This document shows, in pieces, positions 22,440-32,580 of a stretch of DNA of 64,000 nucleotides; the stretch's first letter is position 1; every line of letters starts with the position of its first letter. Made by a program: the position numbers and the translations under genes. The notes under the pieces were generated by a model. The model ran no database searches, was not told where the DNA came from, and was given only the letters and a program-made list of their open reading frames with translations. The DNA lies in contig OZ038393.1 in the NCBI GenBank assembly GCA_964036045.1, positions 48,042,429 through 48,106,428 on the forward strand, written 5' to 3'. This DNA comes from Eutreptiella sp. 'Long Island Sound 2002' (lineage: Eukaryota > Euglenozoa > Euglenophyceae > Eutreptiales > Eutreptiaceae).

Positions 22440-25400
22440 CCTCCCCCGACTGCCCGCCCACTGGGCGGGCTGTTGGGGTCCGCTACCCACGTGCTGTGGG
22501 CGCGGGTGTGTGGGTGTGGGGGCCCAACACTGTCCCCTTGGCCTGCATGCCCTGTGGGGGCTGCGTGCCGCGGGGGTGGTGTGGTGGGGGAGCGTCCCCG
22601 GGTGGGGTGGCCTGCCACTGTTGTGAGGGGCGTGTGGTGTCAGGCGCTGTCCCTCCCCCGACCGCCCGTTCTCTGGGCGGGCAGCCGGGGCCCCCTACCC
22701 ACTGGCTGTGGGTGCGGGGGGGGTGCGGGTGTGGGGACCCATCACCAAACCCACAGAGCGCACTCTTTGGAGCTGGCTTTGCGCGCTGTGGGGGCGGCGG
22801 GAGGGCGCCCGGGGGGGGGGCGCCTCCTGCCTGGGTGTGGGGCGTCCGGGGTTGGGCGCTCTCCCAGCCCCGAGTGCCCGCCCCCTGGGCGGGCTGCCGG
22901 GGCCCACTACCCACTGGCTGTGGGTGCAGGGGGATGCGGGTGTGGAGACCCGTCACCAACCCCACAGGGCGCACTCCTGCGTGCTGTGGGGGCGGCAAGA
23001 GGGTGCCCGGGGGGGGCACCTCTTGCCTGGGTGTGGGGCGTCCGGGCTCGGGCGCTCTCCCACCCCAGACTGCCCGCCCTCTGGGCGGGCTGCAGGGGCC
23101 CACTACCCACATGCTGTGGGTGTGGGGGGGTGCGGGTGTGGGGACCCGTCACCAGCCCCACAGCGCGCGCTCTTGCGAGCCGGCTTTGTGCGCTGTGGGG
23201 GCGGTATGAGGGTGCCCGGGGGGGGCGCCTCTTGCCTGGGTGTGGGGCGTGCGGGATCGGGGGCTCTCCCAGCCCCGACTGCCCGCCCTCTGGGCGGGCT
23301 GCCGGTGCCCACTACCCACTGGCTGTGGGTGTTGGGGGGTGCGGGTGTGGGGACCCGTCACCAAACCCACAGCGCGCGCTCTTGCGAGCTGGCTTTGCGC
23401 GCTGTGGGAGAGGCATGAGGATGCCCGAGGGGGCGCCACTTGCCTGGGTGTGGGGCGTCCGGGGTCTGGCGCTCTCCCACCCCCGACTGCCCGCCCTCTG
23501 GGCGGGCTGCCGGGGCCCACTACCCACTGGCTGTGGGTGCGGGGGGGTGCGGGCGTGGGGACCCGTCACCAAACCCACAGCGCGCGCTCTTGAGAGCTGG
23601 CTTTGCGCGCTGTGGGGGCGGCATGAGGGTGCCCGGGGGGGCGCCTCTTGCCTGGGTTTGGGGCGTCCGGGGTCGGGCTCTCTCCCATCCCCGACTGCCC
23701 GCCCTCTGGGCGGGCTGCCGGGGCGCACTACCCACTGGCTGTGGGTGCGGGGGGCTGCGGGCGAGGGGACCCGTCATTAGCCCCACAGCACGCGCTCTTT
23801 CGAGCTGGCTTTGCGCGCTGTGGGGGCGGCACAAGGGCGCCAGGGGGGGGGCGCCTCCTGCCTGGGTGTGGGGCGTCCGGGGTCGGGCGCTCTCCCACCC
23901 CCGACTGCCCGCCCTCTGGGCGGGCTGCCGGGGCCCACTACCCACTGGCTGTGGGTGCGGGGGGATGCGGGCGTGGGGACGCGTCATCAACCCCACAGCG
24001 CGCGTTCTTCCGAGCTGGCTTTGCGCGCTGTGGGGGCGGCACGAGGGCGCCTGGGGGGGGGCGCCTCCTGCCTGGGTGTAGGGCGTCCGGGGTCGGGCGC
24101 TCTCCCACCCCCGACTGCCCGCCCTCTGGGCGGGCTGCTGGGGCCCACTACCCACTGGCTGTGGGTGCGGGGGGGTGCGGGCGTGGGGACTCGTCACCAA
24201 CCCCACAGCGCGCGCTCTTTCGACCTGGCCTTGCGCGCTGTGGGGGCGGCACGAGGGTGCCCGGGGGGGGGTGCCTCCTGCCTGAGTGTGGGGCGTCCGG
24301 GGTCGGGCGCTCTCCCACCCCCGACTGCCCGCCCTCTGGGCGGGCTGCCGGGGCCCACTACCCACTGGCTGTGGGTGCGGGGGGCTGCGGGCGTGGGGAC
24401 CCGTCACCAACCCCACAGCGCGCGCTCTTGCGAGCTGGCTTTGCGCGCTGTGGAGGCGCCATGGGGGTGCACCGGGGGGCGCCTCTTGCCTGGGTGTGGG
24501 GCGTCCGGGGTCGGGCGCTCTCCCACCCCCGACTGCCCGCCCTCTGCGCGGGCTGCCGGGGCCCACTACCCACTGGCTGTGGCAGCGGCGGGGTGCGGGC
24601 GTGGGGACCCGTCACCAACCCCACATCGCGCGCTCTTTCGAGCTGGCTTTGCGCGCTGAGGGGGCGGCACGAGGGCGCCTGGGGGGGGGCGCCTCCTGCC
24701 TGGGTGTGGGGCGTCCGGGGTCGGGCGCTCTCCCACCCCCGACTGCCCGGCCTCCTGGCGGGCTGCCGGGGCCGACTACCCACTGGCTGTGGGTGCGGGG
24801 GGCTGCGGGCGCGGGGACCCGTCACCAACCCCACAGCGCGCGCTCTTTCGAGCTGGCTTTGCGCGCTGTGGAGGCGGCATGAGGGCACCCAGGGGGGGGG
24901 CGCCTCGTGCCTGGGTGTAGGGCATCCGGGGTCGAGCGCTCTCCCACCCCCGACTGCCCGCCCTCTGAGCGGGCTGCCAGGGCCGACTACCCACTGGCTG
25001 TGGGTGCGGCTGGGTGCGGGCGTGGGGACCCGTCACCAAGCCCACAGCACGCGCTCTTTTGAGCTGGCTTTGCGCGCTGTGGGGGCGGCACGAGGGCGCC
25101 CGGGGGTGGGCGCTCCCTGCCTGGGTGTGGGGCGTCCGGGGTCGGGCGTTCTCCCACCCCCGACTGCCCGCCCTCTGGGCGGGCTGCCGGGGCCCACTAC
25201 CCACTGGCTGTGGGTTTGGGGGTTGCGGGCGTGGGGACCCGTCACCAACCCCACAGCGCGCGCTCTTTCGAGCTGGCTTTGCGCGCTGTGGGGGCGGCAC
25301 AAGGGCGCCCGGAGGGGGGCGCCTCCTGCCTGGCTGTGGGGCGTCCGGGGTCCGGCGCTCTCCAACCCCCGACTGCCCGCCCTCTGGGCGGGCTGCCGGG

Positions 25401-26650
25401 GCCCACTACCCAGTGGCTGTGGATGCGGGGGGGTGCGGGCGTGGGGACCCGTCACCGACCCCATAGCGCGCGCTCTTCCGAGCTGGCTTTGCGCGCTGTG
25501 GGGCGGCATGAGGGTGCCCGGGGGGGGGGGGCCTCCTGCCTGGGTGTGGGGCGTCCGGGGTCCGGCGCTCTCCCACCCCCGACTGCCCGCCCTCTGGGGG
25601 GCCTGCCGGGGCCCACTACCCACTGGCTGTGGGTGCGGGGGGCTGCGGGAGTGGGGACCAGTCACCAACCCCACAGCGCGCGCTCTTGCGAGCTGGCGTT
25701 GCGCGCTGTGGGGGCGGCATGAGGGTGCCGGGGGGGGCGCCTCTTGCCTGGGTGTGGGGCGTCCGGGGTCGGGCGCTCTCCCACCCCCGACTGCCCGCCC
25801 TCTGGGCGGGCTGCCGGGGCCCACTACCCACTGGCTGTGGTTGCGGCGGGGTGCGGGCCTGGGGACCCGTCACCAACCCCACAGCGCGCGCTCTTCCGAG
25901 CTGGCTTTGCGCGCTGTGGGGGCAGCACGAGGGCGCCCGGGGGGGGGCGCCTCTGGCCTGGGTGTGGGGCGTCCGGGGTCGGGCGCTCTCCCACCCCCGA
26001 CTGCCCGCCCTCTGGGCGGGCTGCCGGGGCCCAGGACCCACTGGCTGTTGGTCCGGGGGGGTGCGGGAGTGGGGACCCGTCACAAACCCCACAGCGCGCG
26101 CTCTTTCGAGCTGGCTTTGCGCGCTGTGGGGGCGGCACGAGGGCGCCCGGGGGGGGGGCGCCTCCTGCCTGGGTGTGGGGCGTCCGGGGTCGGGCGCTCT
26201 CCCACCTCCGACTGCCCGCCCTCTGGGCGGGCTGCCGGGGCCCGGTACCCACTGGCTGTGGGTGCGGGGGGGTCCGGGCGTGGGGACCCGTCACCAACCC
26301 CACAGTGCGCGCTCTTTCGAGCTGGCTTTGTGCGCTGTGGGGGCGGCATGAGGGTGCCCAGGGGGGGGCGCCTCCTGCCTGGGTGTGGGGCGTCCGGGGT
26401 CCGGCGCTCTCCCACCCCCGACTGCCTGCCCTCTGGGCGGGCTGTCGGAGCCCACTACCCACTGGCTTTGGGTGCGGGGGGGCGCGGGCGTGGGGACCCG
26501 TCTCCAACCCCACAGCGCGCGCTCTTTCGAGCTGGCTTTGCGCGCTGTGGGGGCGGCATGAGGGTGCCCGGGGGGGCGCCTCTTGCCTGGGTGTGGGGCG
26601 TCCGGGGTTGGGCGCTCTCCCACCCCCGACTGCCCGCCCTCTGGGCGGGC
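22440..26650. repeat. 209-bp GC-rich hairpin satellite, about 20 units
   Basis: The landmark GCCCGCC-CTCT-GGGCGGGC recurs every 205-211 bp from about 23072 to 26633, with more divergent units back to about 22449. Each unit holds three inverted repeats. One is the landmark. The second is ACCCAC-TGGCT-GTGGGT. The third is CCCACAGCGCGC paired with GCGCGCTGTGGG around a conserved loop of about 19 nt. A consensus unit has about 14 A in 209. Poly-G runs of variable length (6-10) occur at a fixed place in each unit. Confidence 0.92.
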
Positions 26651-28170
26651 TGCTGGGCTGCTGTGCGTGTGCGTGCCCTGCCTGGCCGGGTCGGGCGGGG
26701 CGGCCTCCCGGGCGCGTTTTGGTGCGCCTCACCTTTCTTTTGGCCTTTCTTGCTTCGCTCTTTGCTTGTTCGGCCCCCTCTGGGCTGGGGTTGACCTGTT
26801 TGTGGTTGTTGTTGGGTTTTTTTTTTGTTGCTTTTCCCCTTCTCCCCCTCGCTGCACCCCTGTTGTGTCCTGCTTTGCGTGTTTTCCGGCCCCGGGTGCC
26901 TTGGGCCTTGCCGTCTTGTCCCCCCCCCCCCTTTTTTTTTCCTCCCCCCCCGCTGTGCGCCCCGTTGTCTCCTGCTTTACGTGTTTTCCGGCCTGGGGTG
27001 CCGTGGGCCTTGGCGTCTTGTTCCCCCCCCCCTTCCTTTTTTTTTGTTTTTTTTTGCCCCCCCCCTCCCCCCCCCCTCCCCTGTTGTCTCTGGCGTTTCT
27101 TGCTTTCCGGTTGATTTGGCCTCTGCGCGCCCCTCCCTATTTTTTTTCTTGTCCGCGCGTCTGCTGTGTGTCTTCTGGGCTGTCGTGCTGTGTGTTCCCT
27201 GTCCTGCCCGTTTGTTGTGCTGTGCGCGTCGTCTGTGCTGTTTCTGGTGCTTGGTGTTGTTGGTTCCCGGTGTCGCTGCCTTTTGTTGGGGGTCTGCTGG
27301 TGGCTCTGGTTGCCCGGCGTTGTCGTTTGGTGCTGTGTGTCAGCTCTGGTGCACGTGTCTGGTCTGGCCGTCGCTGGGCGTCCACCCTGTGGTGTCCCGT
27401 TCCCCTGTGCTGTGTCCTGTGGCGCTGTGCTGCCGTGTGGTGCTGTGCTGTGGTGCCCTGTCTTTTTTCTTTTTTGTTTTTCTCCCTGCTGGTGGCGCTG
27501 GTTTCCTGTTGTTCCCTGTTGGTTCTGGGCTCCGGGCCGGTTCCGGGTCGTTTCTGTTTCTGTGCTCTGCCTGTGCGGTGCTGTGCTGGTGTGCCTGCGC
27601 CGTTGCTCTCTGTTCAGTGCTCTCTTGCCCTCGCGGGGCTGGCTGGTGTTTTGTGTGGTTGCCTGTTGTGTTTGTGTGTTTGCTGTTGGGCCTGGCTGTC
27701 CTCTGTTGTCTCCAGGTGGGTCCTGGTGGCTCCTGGTGTCGTGTCTTGGTGGCGTGCTGTGGTGTGTCCCTGGGTGCTGTGCTGCGCCGTGTTGCTGCGC
27801 GTTGTGCCGCCTGGCGTTGCATTTTTGTGCGCTGTGTTGTTTCGTTTTGATCCGTTTGGTGCTGCCGCGCGCTTTGTTGTGTCCTGGGTTGCTGTCCTTC
27901 GTCTCGGGGTCCTGTGCCTTCTGGTGCCGTGTTTTGTCTTGTCCCCCCGCGCTGTGTGTGTTTTGCTGTGGTGTGTCGCTGCGTGGTGTTGTTCGCCGTT
28001 TTGCTTTGTGCCGTGTGCGCCCTGGGGTGTCGTGTTGTGCGTTTCTTGTCGTCTCCGCCCTCGGTGCCCTGCTTCCCTGTGCTGTGCCCCGTGGTGCTGT
28101 GCTGCCGCGTGGTGCCGTGGTGTCCTGTCCTGCCGCCTTGTTGGGTTTGTTTCTTGCGTGGGTGTGGTTG
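26650..28170 (+). other. Extremely A-depleted domain
   Basis: The plus strand is G, T and C with almost no A. From 27385 to 27820 (436 nt) I count two A (27616 and 27714). All three stop codons contain A, so all three plus frames stay open for hundreds of codons; the resulting leucine/cysteine/valine-rich frames should not be read as genes. No motif was recognised. Confidence 0.85.
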
Positions 28171-28849
28171 TACCTACTTGAAAAACCGCTGCAAAATTTC
28201 GTTAAATATTTTTTTTCCTCTTCTTTTGGCTTTTGAAAATAAAATAAAATTATACACGACCCAACACACTCGCGTGCAGCAAGACCATGTTCGCTGCTGT
28301 GCCTTACGTGCTACCCGTCGTTCTTGATGTTCTCGGCCGTGTTCTTTTGCGTGGCGTCGTGGAGCGTGTTGGAGTCCGTTGCTAAGGGTTAACCGCGTTC
28401 CCCCAGGGCTGCCGCCTGAGCTGCAGGGCAAGGGGAGTGATGGGCACGAGGGTGGGGAGGGAGGTGCATGGAGAAGAAGAAGGAAAAGGCGGCAGGGCGC
28501 GACGTGAGGGGTCGTGGCGAGTTATGAAAAATTTTTTTGAGTTTTACGCGCTGCTCGCGACGCGTTCTTCTTTGCGCCTATATCGAGTTAGATGACGGCA
28601 AGGACGGCGTTGGGGTCCTACGAGCGTTACGGTGCTTACGGCGTTAACTATTCACCTATTTCACGTCGAAAATTTTTTCGTCGCGGCTTTACGCGTTTTG
28701 CAGCGCGCTTTTTGGCCTAAGCGTTTTTTTTGCTAATTAGCTTTATTTTCAGCTATTCAGAAATTTTTTTTGTCGTATTTGACCTATCTTTTTATTTCGT
28801 CCTGGACAGGACCCAGCGCGCGCGACAAAAAAAAATTGGTTGAAGCAGG

Positions 28850-28863
28850 ACCCACAGAAGAAT
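28850..28863. repeat. 14-bp target-site duplication, right copy
   Basis: Second exact copy of ACCCACAGAAGAAT. Element A integrase resumes directly to the right. Confidence 0.85.
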
Positions 28864-30256
28864 TGGTGTCCTCTGAATAGGGGGCATGTAGGAACCACGC
28901 CGGGCGCCCTAGGAAGAGCTCATGGGGCGAGTAGCCAGTAGCTGAACTCTCTTGGGAGTTCATCATCAAGGATATGACGGGGAGTAGTCTCACCCAGTCC
29001 CTGGTGCGTTCAGTCCTGCACCATATCCTTACATTCACCTTGAGGACACGGTTCTGTCGCTCACATAGGGGGTTGCTCGTGTGCGAGTAGGGGATCCCCG
29101 TAGACACCTGGACATTGAGGGATCTCAGGACCCTCTTGTACCAGCCGGTATCTGAGCGTACTCATACGTCCTCGTCAGAGTTGATCTCCTTCGGCGCCCC
29201 ATAGACACAAAACCACTCCTCCAGGAGTATCTTGATAGTCTCCTCCCCGGTAATGTGTTTGGTACATGGGAACACCCTGGTAAACCTGGTCAGCCCACAG
29301 GTTACCACGAGGGCGAGGTCATAGCCCCCGAACTTCGGCATCTCCGTGTAGTCCACGTATAGAACACTGTTAGCACAGTGAGGGATGGGCAGGGTCGAGT
29401 AGAGACCTCTGTCCCTGATATCCCCTGGTTTGCAGGACCTGCACGGGCACTTGTCCACGATAGGCTGGAGGGTTTTCCGCAGTTGGTCGTCAGTCCAGGT
29501 AGTGTGGAACCACTGCTTGAATAGCCTCAGGGTACGGTCAGCACCCACATGATCGCTGCACTCATGGGTCCACTTCAGCAGCGCTGGGACTCTGTCACTA
29601 GATACCACGATGCGGTCCTGGTGCCAGAGGTAGCTCTTGTCCCTTTTCCACTGATCTTGGTTGACCAGGAGGGGTTCAAGGCGTTTCTCCAGGCGCTTGT
29701 AGATATCCCCCAACTCCTTCAGGTACTCCGATTGTTGGAGTCCATCCAGGGGGCGTATCATAGTCATGTTGAGGTCCAAGTGGACGTCCATACGGCTGAA
29801 CGCCTCCTTAGCCAGCGCTTCAGACCGGGCACCAATCAGGGCGTCGAAATTGTTGCGGCTGATGTAGTCTGCACACTCGTTCTTCACTCCCTGGATATGG
29901 TGTACCGTCAGCCTCAGTTGACTGAGGTAGGTCCACCAGCGCCGTAGCTTGGCCTTCTCAGGTGGGGGACCCTTTTGGAAAGTGCGGACTGGTTCTTGGT
30001 CGCACAGCCAGACCACAGGGTTACTCCCCAACAGTCGTGCTTGTGAGGATAGCACTAGCATACCCGCGAGCAATTCCTGCTCATAGGTGGAGTAGTTCCC
30101 CCTGGCCTGGTTCCACTTCCCCTTCCAGTGGCCCAGAGGTACTAGGACCCACTTATCGTCAGGGTAGCTGTGCTTGAGGGTTCCATCTTGGTTGAGACCT
30201 TCCGTCCCCCATTGGGAAATGGCCGAGTCAACTCCTCCTTCTCTAGTGCTTGCCAT
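28864..30256 (-). pseudogene. Element A RNase H C-terminal half and integrase core
   Basis: The frame from 30256 carries the end of RNase H (NYSTYEQELLAGM, WLCDQEPVRTF, NECADYISR). An HHCC zinc module follows (WTHECSDHVGADRT ... CPCRSC), then the integrase core: first Asp in VLYVDYTEM, second Asp in INSDEDV. A TGA at 29162-29164 interrupts immediately after SDEDV. The same frame then continues through the third catalytic residue in CERQNRVL to the insertion at 28863. Catalytic Asp, Asp, Glu are all present, so inactivation comes from the stop and the insertion. Upstream it must be joined to 30142-32580 by correcting a frameshift near 30230 inside RNase H. Confidence 0.88.
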
Positions 30257-32580
30257 TGGAACAACGTTCCACCACCGCCCACATTGCTGGCGTCGGTCAC
30301 CGGGATAATCTCCCCTTGTGCCCTAGGCACGCCCAAGCACTTAGCGTTGGCCACCTTGTCTTTGAGCTCGTCGAAACCTTGTTGCTCTTGTGGGCCCCAG
30401 CGCCAAGTAGTACTCTTCTTGATCAAGTCCGTCAGAATGGCGCTGGTGTAGGTGAAGATTTTGATATGGCGGCGATAGAAGGTGCACGCCCCAATGAAAC
30501 TGCGTACATCATGAAGTCCTTTCTTGGGGTCTTCGTGTCGTACGTTAGCGTCCATCAGGGGTTTGGCCTTAGAGGCCGCTGGGGTCCACCACCCATAGCC
30601 AACGTCAAACCCCAGGTACTGCATGGTCTCCTGCATGAACTCACACTTCTCGAGCTTGAGTCGTGTGTGGTTCTCCTGGCAGACCGCAAAGAACTCACCC
30701 AAGAGGATTAGGTGGTCCTCCTGGGTATTGGTCCCGAGGCATACATCGTCGATGTGTGCTTCCATCTGGGGCCCACGGGATATGAGTTCCCGCACCTTAG
30801 GTCTTCTTCGTAGGATGGACAAGATCTTGTTCATCAGCTCTTGGAATAGAGCGGGTGCGTTGGCCACGCCAAATGGCATGACCTTCCACTTGAACACCCT
30901 CCCCTGAGGGGTGATGAAGGCTACCAGCTCCTGAGCTTTGGGCGTCAGGTCCACTTGCCAGAATCCGCTCCTCTTGTCCATCTTGGTCTTGTAGCGACAG
31001 GAGGCTATCTTCTCAAGGGTAGATTGCATATTAGGAATGGACCCTGAGTGGTTCAGCGCTTTCTTGTTCAGCTCTCCGTCGTCCACTACCAGCCGTTTGG
31101 CTGTAGACCCAGGTTTAGCCACCAGGAAACAGGGGCTGCAGTGTTGGGGGTAGTCCCCGTCCTTGTACTCCAGGACCAGGCCAGCGTCGATACAGTCTTG
31201 TATCTGTCGCTCAATCTCGTCGGCCTGCTCTTTAGGAGCTGGATAGGGTCTCCTCCGGATCTTCTGACGCACGAACTCGGGTTTCAGCTTGAGGTCCATC
31301 TGTACCAGCTTGTCACATGAGGCTGGAGGGGGTAGTTCTCCGAACACCTCCAGATAGGTCCTTATAAGCTTCTGCACCCGCGGGTCCAATTGCTTGATCA
31401 TGTCCTCCATGTCCTCGTCAGAGTGTAAGTTGCTTGCCCCCTGAGTAATAGACGTCGGGAGGTGATCCTCCACCGACTCTTCGCCCTTGGTAGTGTCCTT
31501 CAACCCTTGGTAGGCATATAGTAGGTCTTGTTCAACCATCTCTGATGGACGATGGCAACATAGGCACGCTCGAGGGGGTTCACATACACATTCCTCCGAG
31601 AGATCGTCCTCCTCTGGGGTCCTCACATGGGTGCCCCACACGCTCTTCATGAGGTTAAGATCTACCTCCCTTTGCCAGCTGGTGATCTTCTGTTTGAGGT
31701 CTCGCTTCAATTGGGATAGATCTCCCATACGTCCTTGCTTCAGTGGCCATGAGCTGCGGGTAGGCTTAGCGTAGCATGGCTTTTTCACCACCAACTTCCT
31801 CTTCAAGTCCACATACTCCCTTAGCTGGGATCGAGGGTCCAGCTGTTCGTCCACGGGGTCTTCCACCCTCATGGAGAGTAGGGGTTTCAGTGGGGCGACG
31901 TACTCGGCGTTCTCCACTTCCTCCACACAGGTCTCCACGAAGAAGGCGTCGTGCTCAGTTTCGTCATCTGAGTGGATAGAGCTAGGTAGCTCGGATAGTC
32001 CACACTCAGAGACTCCATCAGGAACAGGTACATGGCACGGAGAGTTGGGGGCGTTGGTGTTAGTCACGATGTATTCATCTCCTCCGGGTTTAGTCTCAAT
32101 AGCATCTTGAGGTCGTAGTCGATCCTTCAAGTCACCAAAGGCGAGTCCATTGCTTTCTCGTTGTATAGCCTGGACCAGAGTTGGGTCCAGACCCTCCCAG
32201 GGCATGGAGGTAAGACCTCTGTCCACCACGCTGAGCATACTCCCCCATCCGGGTTTTCCAATAGGCATCTTACGCCCGGGAGGCACGTAGATGGCCTCAT
32301 CAGGTAACCGAACAGAGCTGATAGTCAGCCTGTCCAGGAGGTTTCGCCAGTACTCATTGCCCCCATGGGCTCCCTAATCGGGGGAACACAGGACCATACG
32401 GGAACGTTCCAAGGCCACCTTGGTCAGGACCTTCCCCAGTTCACTGAACCTGGGGTTCCCGTAGGCCATCCCAAAAGAGGGCCAGTAAACGTTGTAGCTG
32501 CAGTTCTTCCCCTTGCTGCAGTAAAGGTCCAGTACATGCTGCTTGTCGTTGACGATCTTCTCTAGAGTAACCCAACTCCT
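30142..32580 (-). pseudogene. Element A reverse transcriptase with upstream methyltransferase-like segment
   Basis: The pol frame is open from 32580 to 30142 except for TAG at 32374-32376. Its start encodes YGNPRFSELGKVLTKV, VLCSPD, YWRNLLDRLT and VRLPDEAIY, a Dam-like NPPF-type segment; the TAG replaces an expected Trp after SPD. A long acidic linker follows, then the reverse transcriptase: KRLVVDDGELN, KTKMDKRSGFWQVDL, VMPFGVANAPALFQELMN, and the active-site strand AHIDDVCLG near 30745-30765. Here His replaces the usual Tyr of Y-x-D-D. The start of RNase H (VTDASNVGGGG) closes the frame before a frameshift near 30230. The frame overlaps gag-protease by about 140 nt in the +1 phase, which could be programmed frameshifting or mutation. 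Confidence 0.88.

Larger units (their letters stand above)
21570..28849. mobile_element. 7.28-kb GC-rich, A-depleted insertion of unknown class inside element A integrase
   Basis: Bounded by a 14-bp exact direct repeat, with an uninterrupted integrase frame on removal, so its ends are defined to within a base or two. It begins with three TTTGAGG-like units (21571-21592). It contains a GC-rich lead-in (21600-22440), a 209-bp satellite (about 20 units), an almost A-free domain (26650-28170), and an AT-richer end (28180-28849) with AATAAAATAAAATT near 28239. A run of nine A lies 25-33 bases from the right edge. No terminal inverted repeats were seen. No transposase, reverse transcriptase or endonuclease was recognised on either strand. 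A 14-bp duplication fits target-primed retrotransposition better than a gypsy or typical DNA transposon. The coding capacity appears spurious. Confidence 0.8.

Noticed and set aside
21840-28236. Very long plus- and minus-strand open frames (up to about 1050 codons)
   Set aside because: They follow from the 209-bp repeat and the scarcity of A. Frames are open in several phases at once, the translations are repetitive, and no domain is visible.
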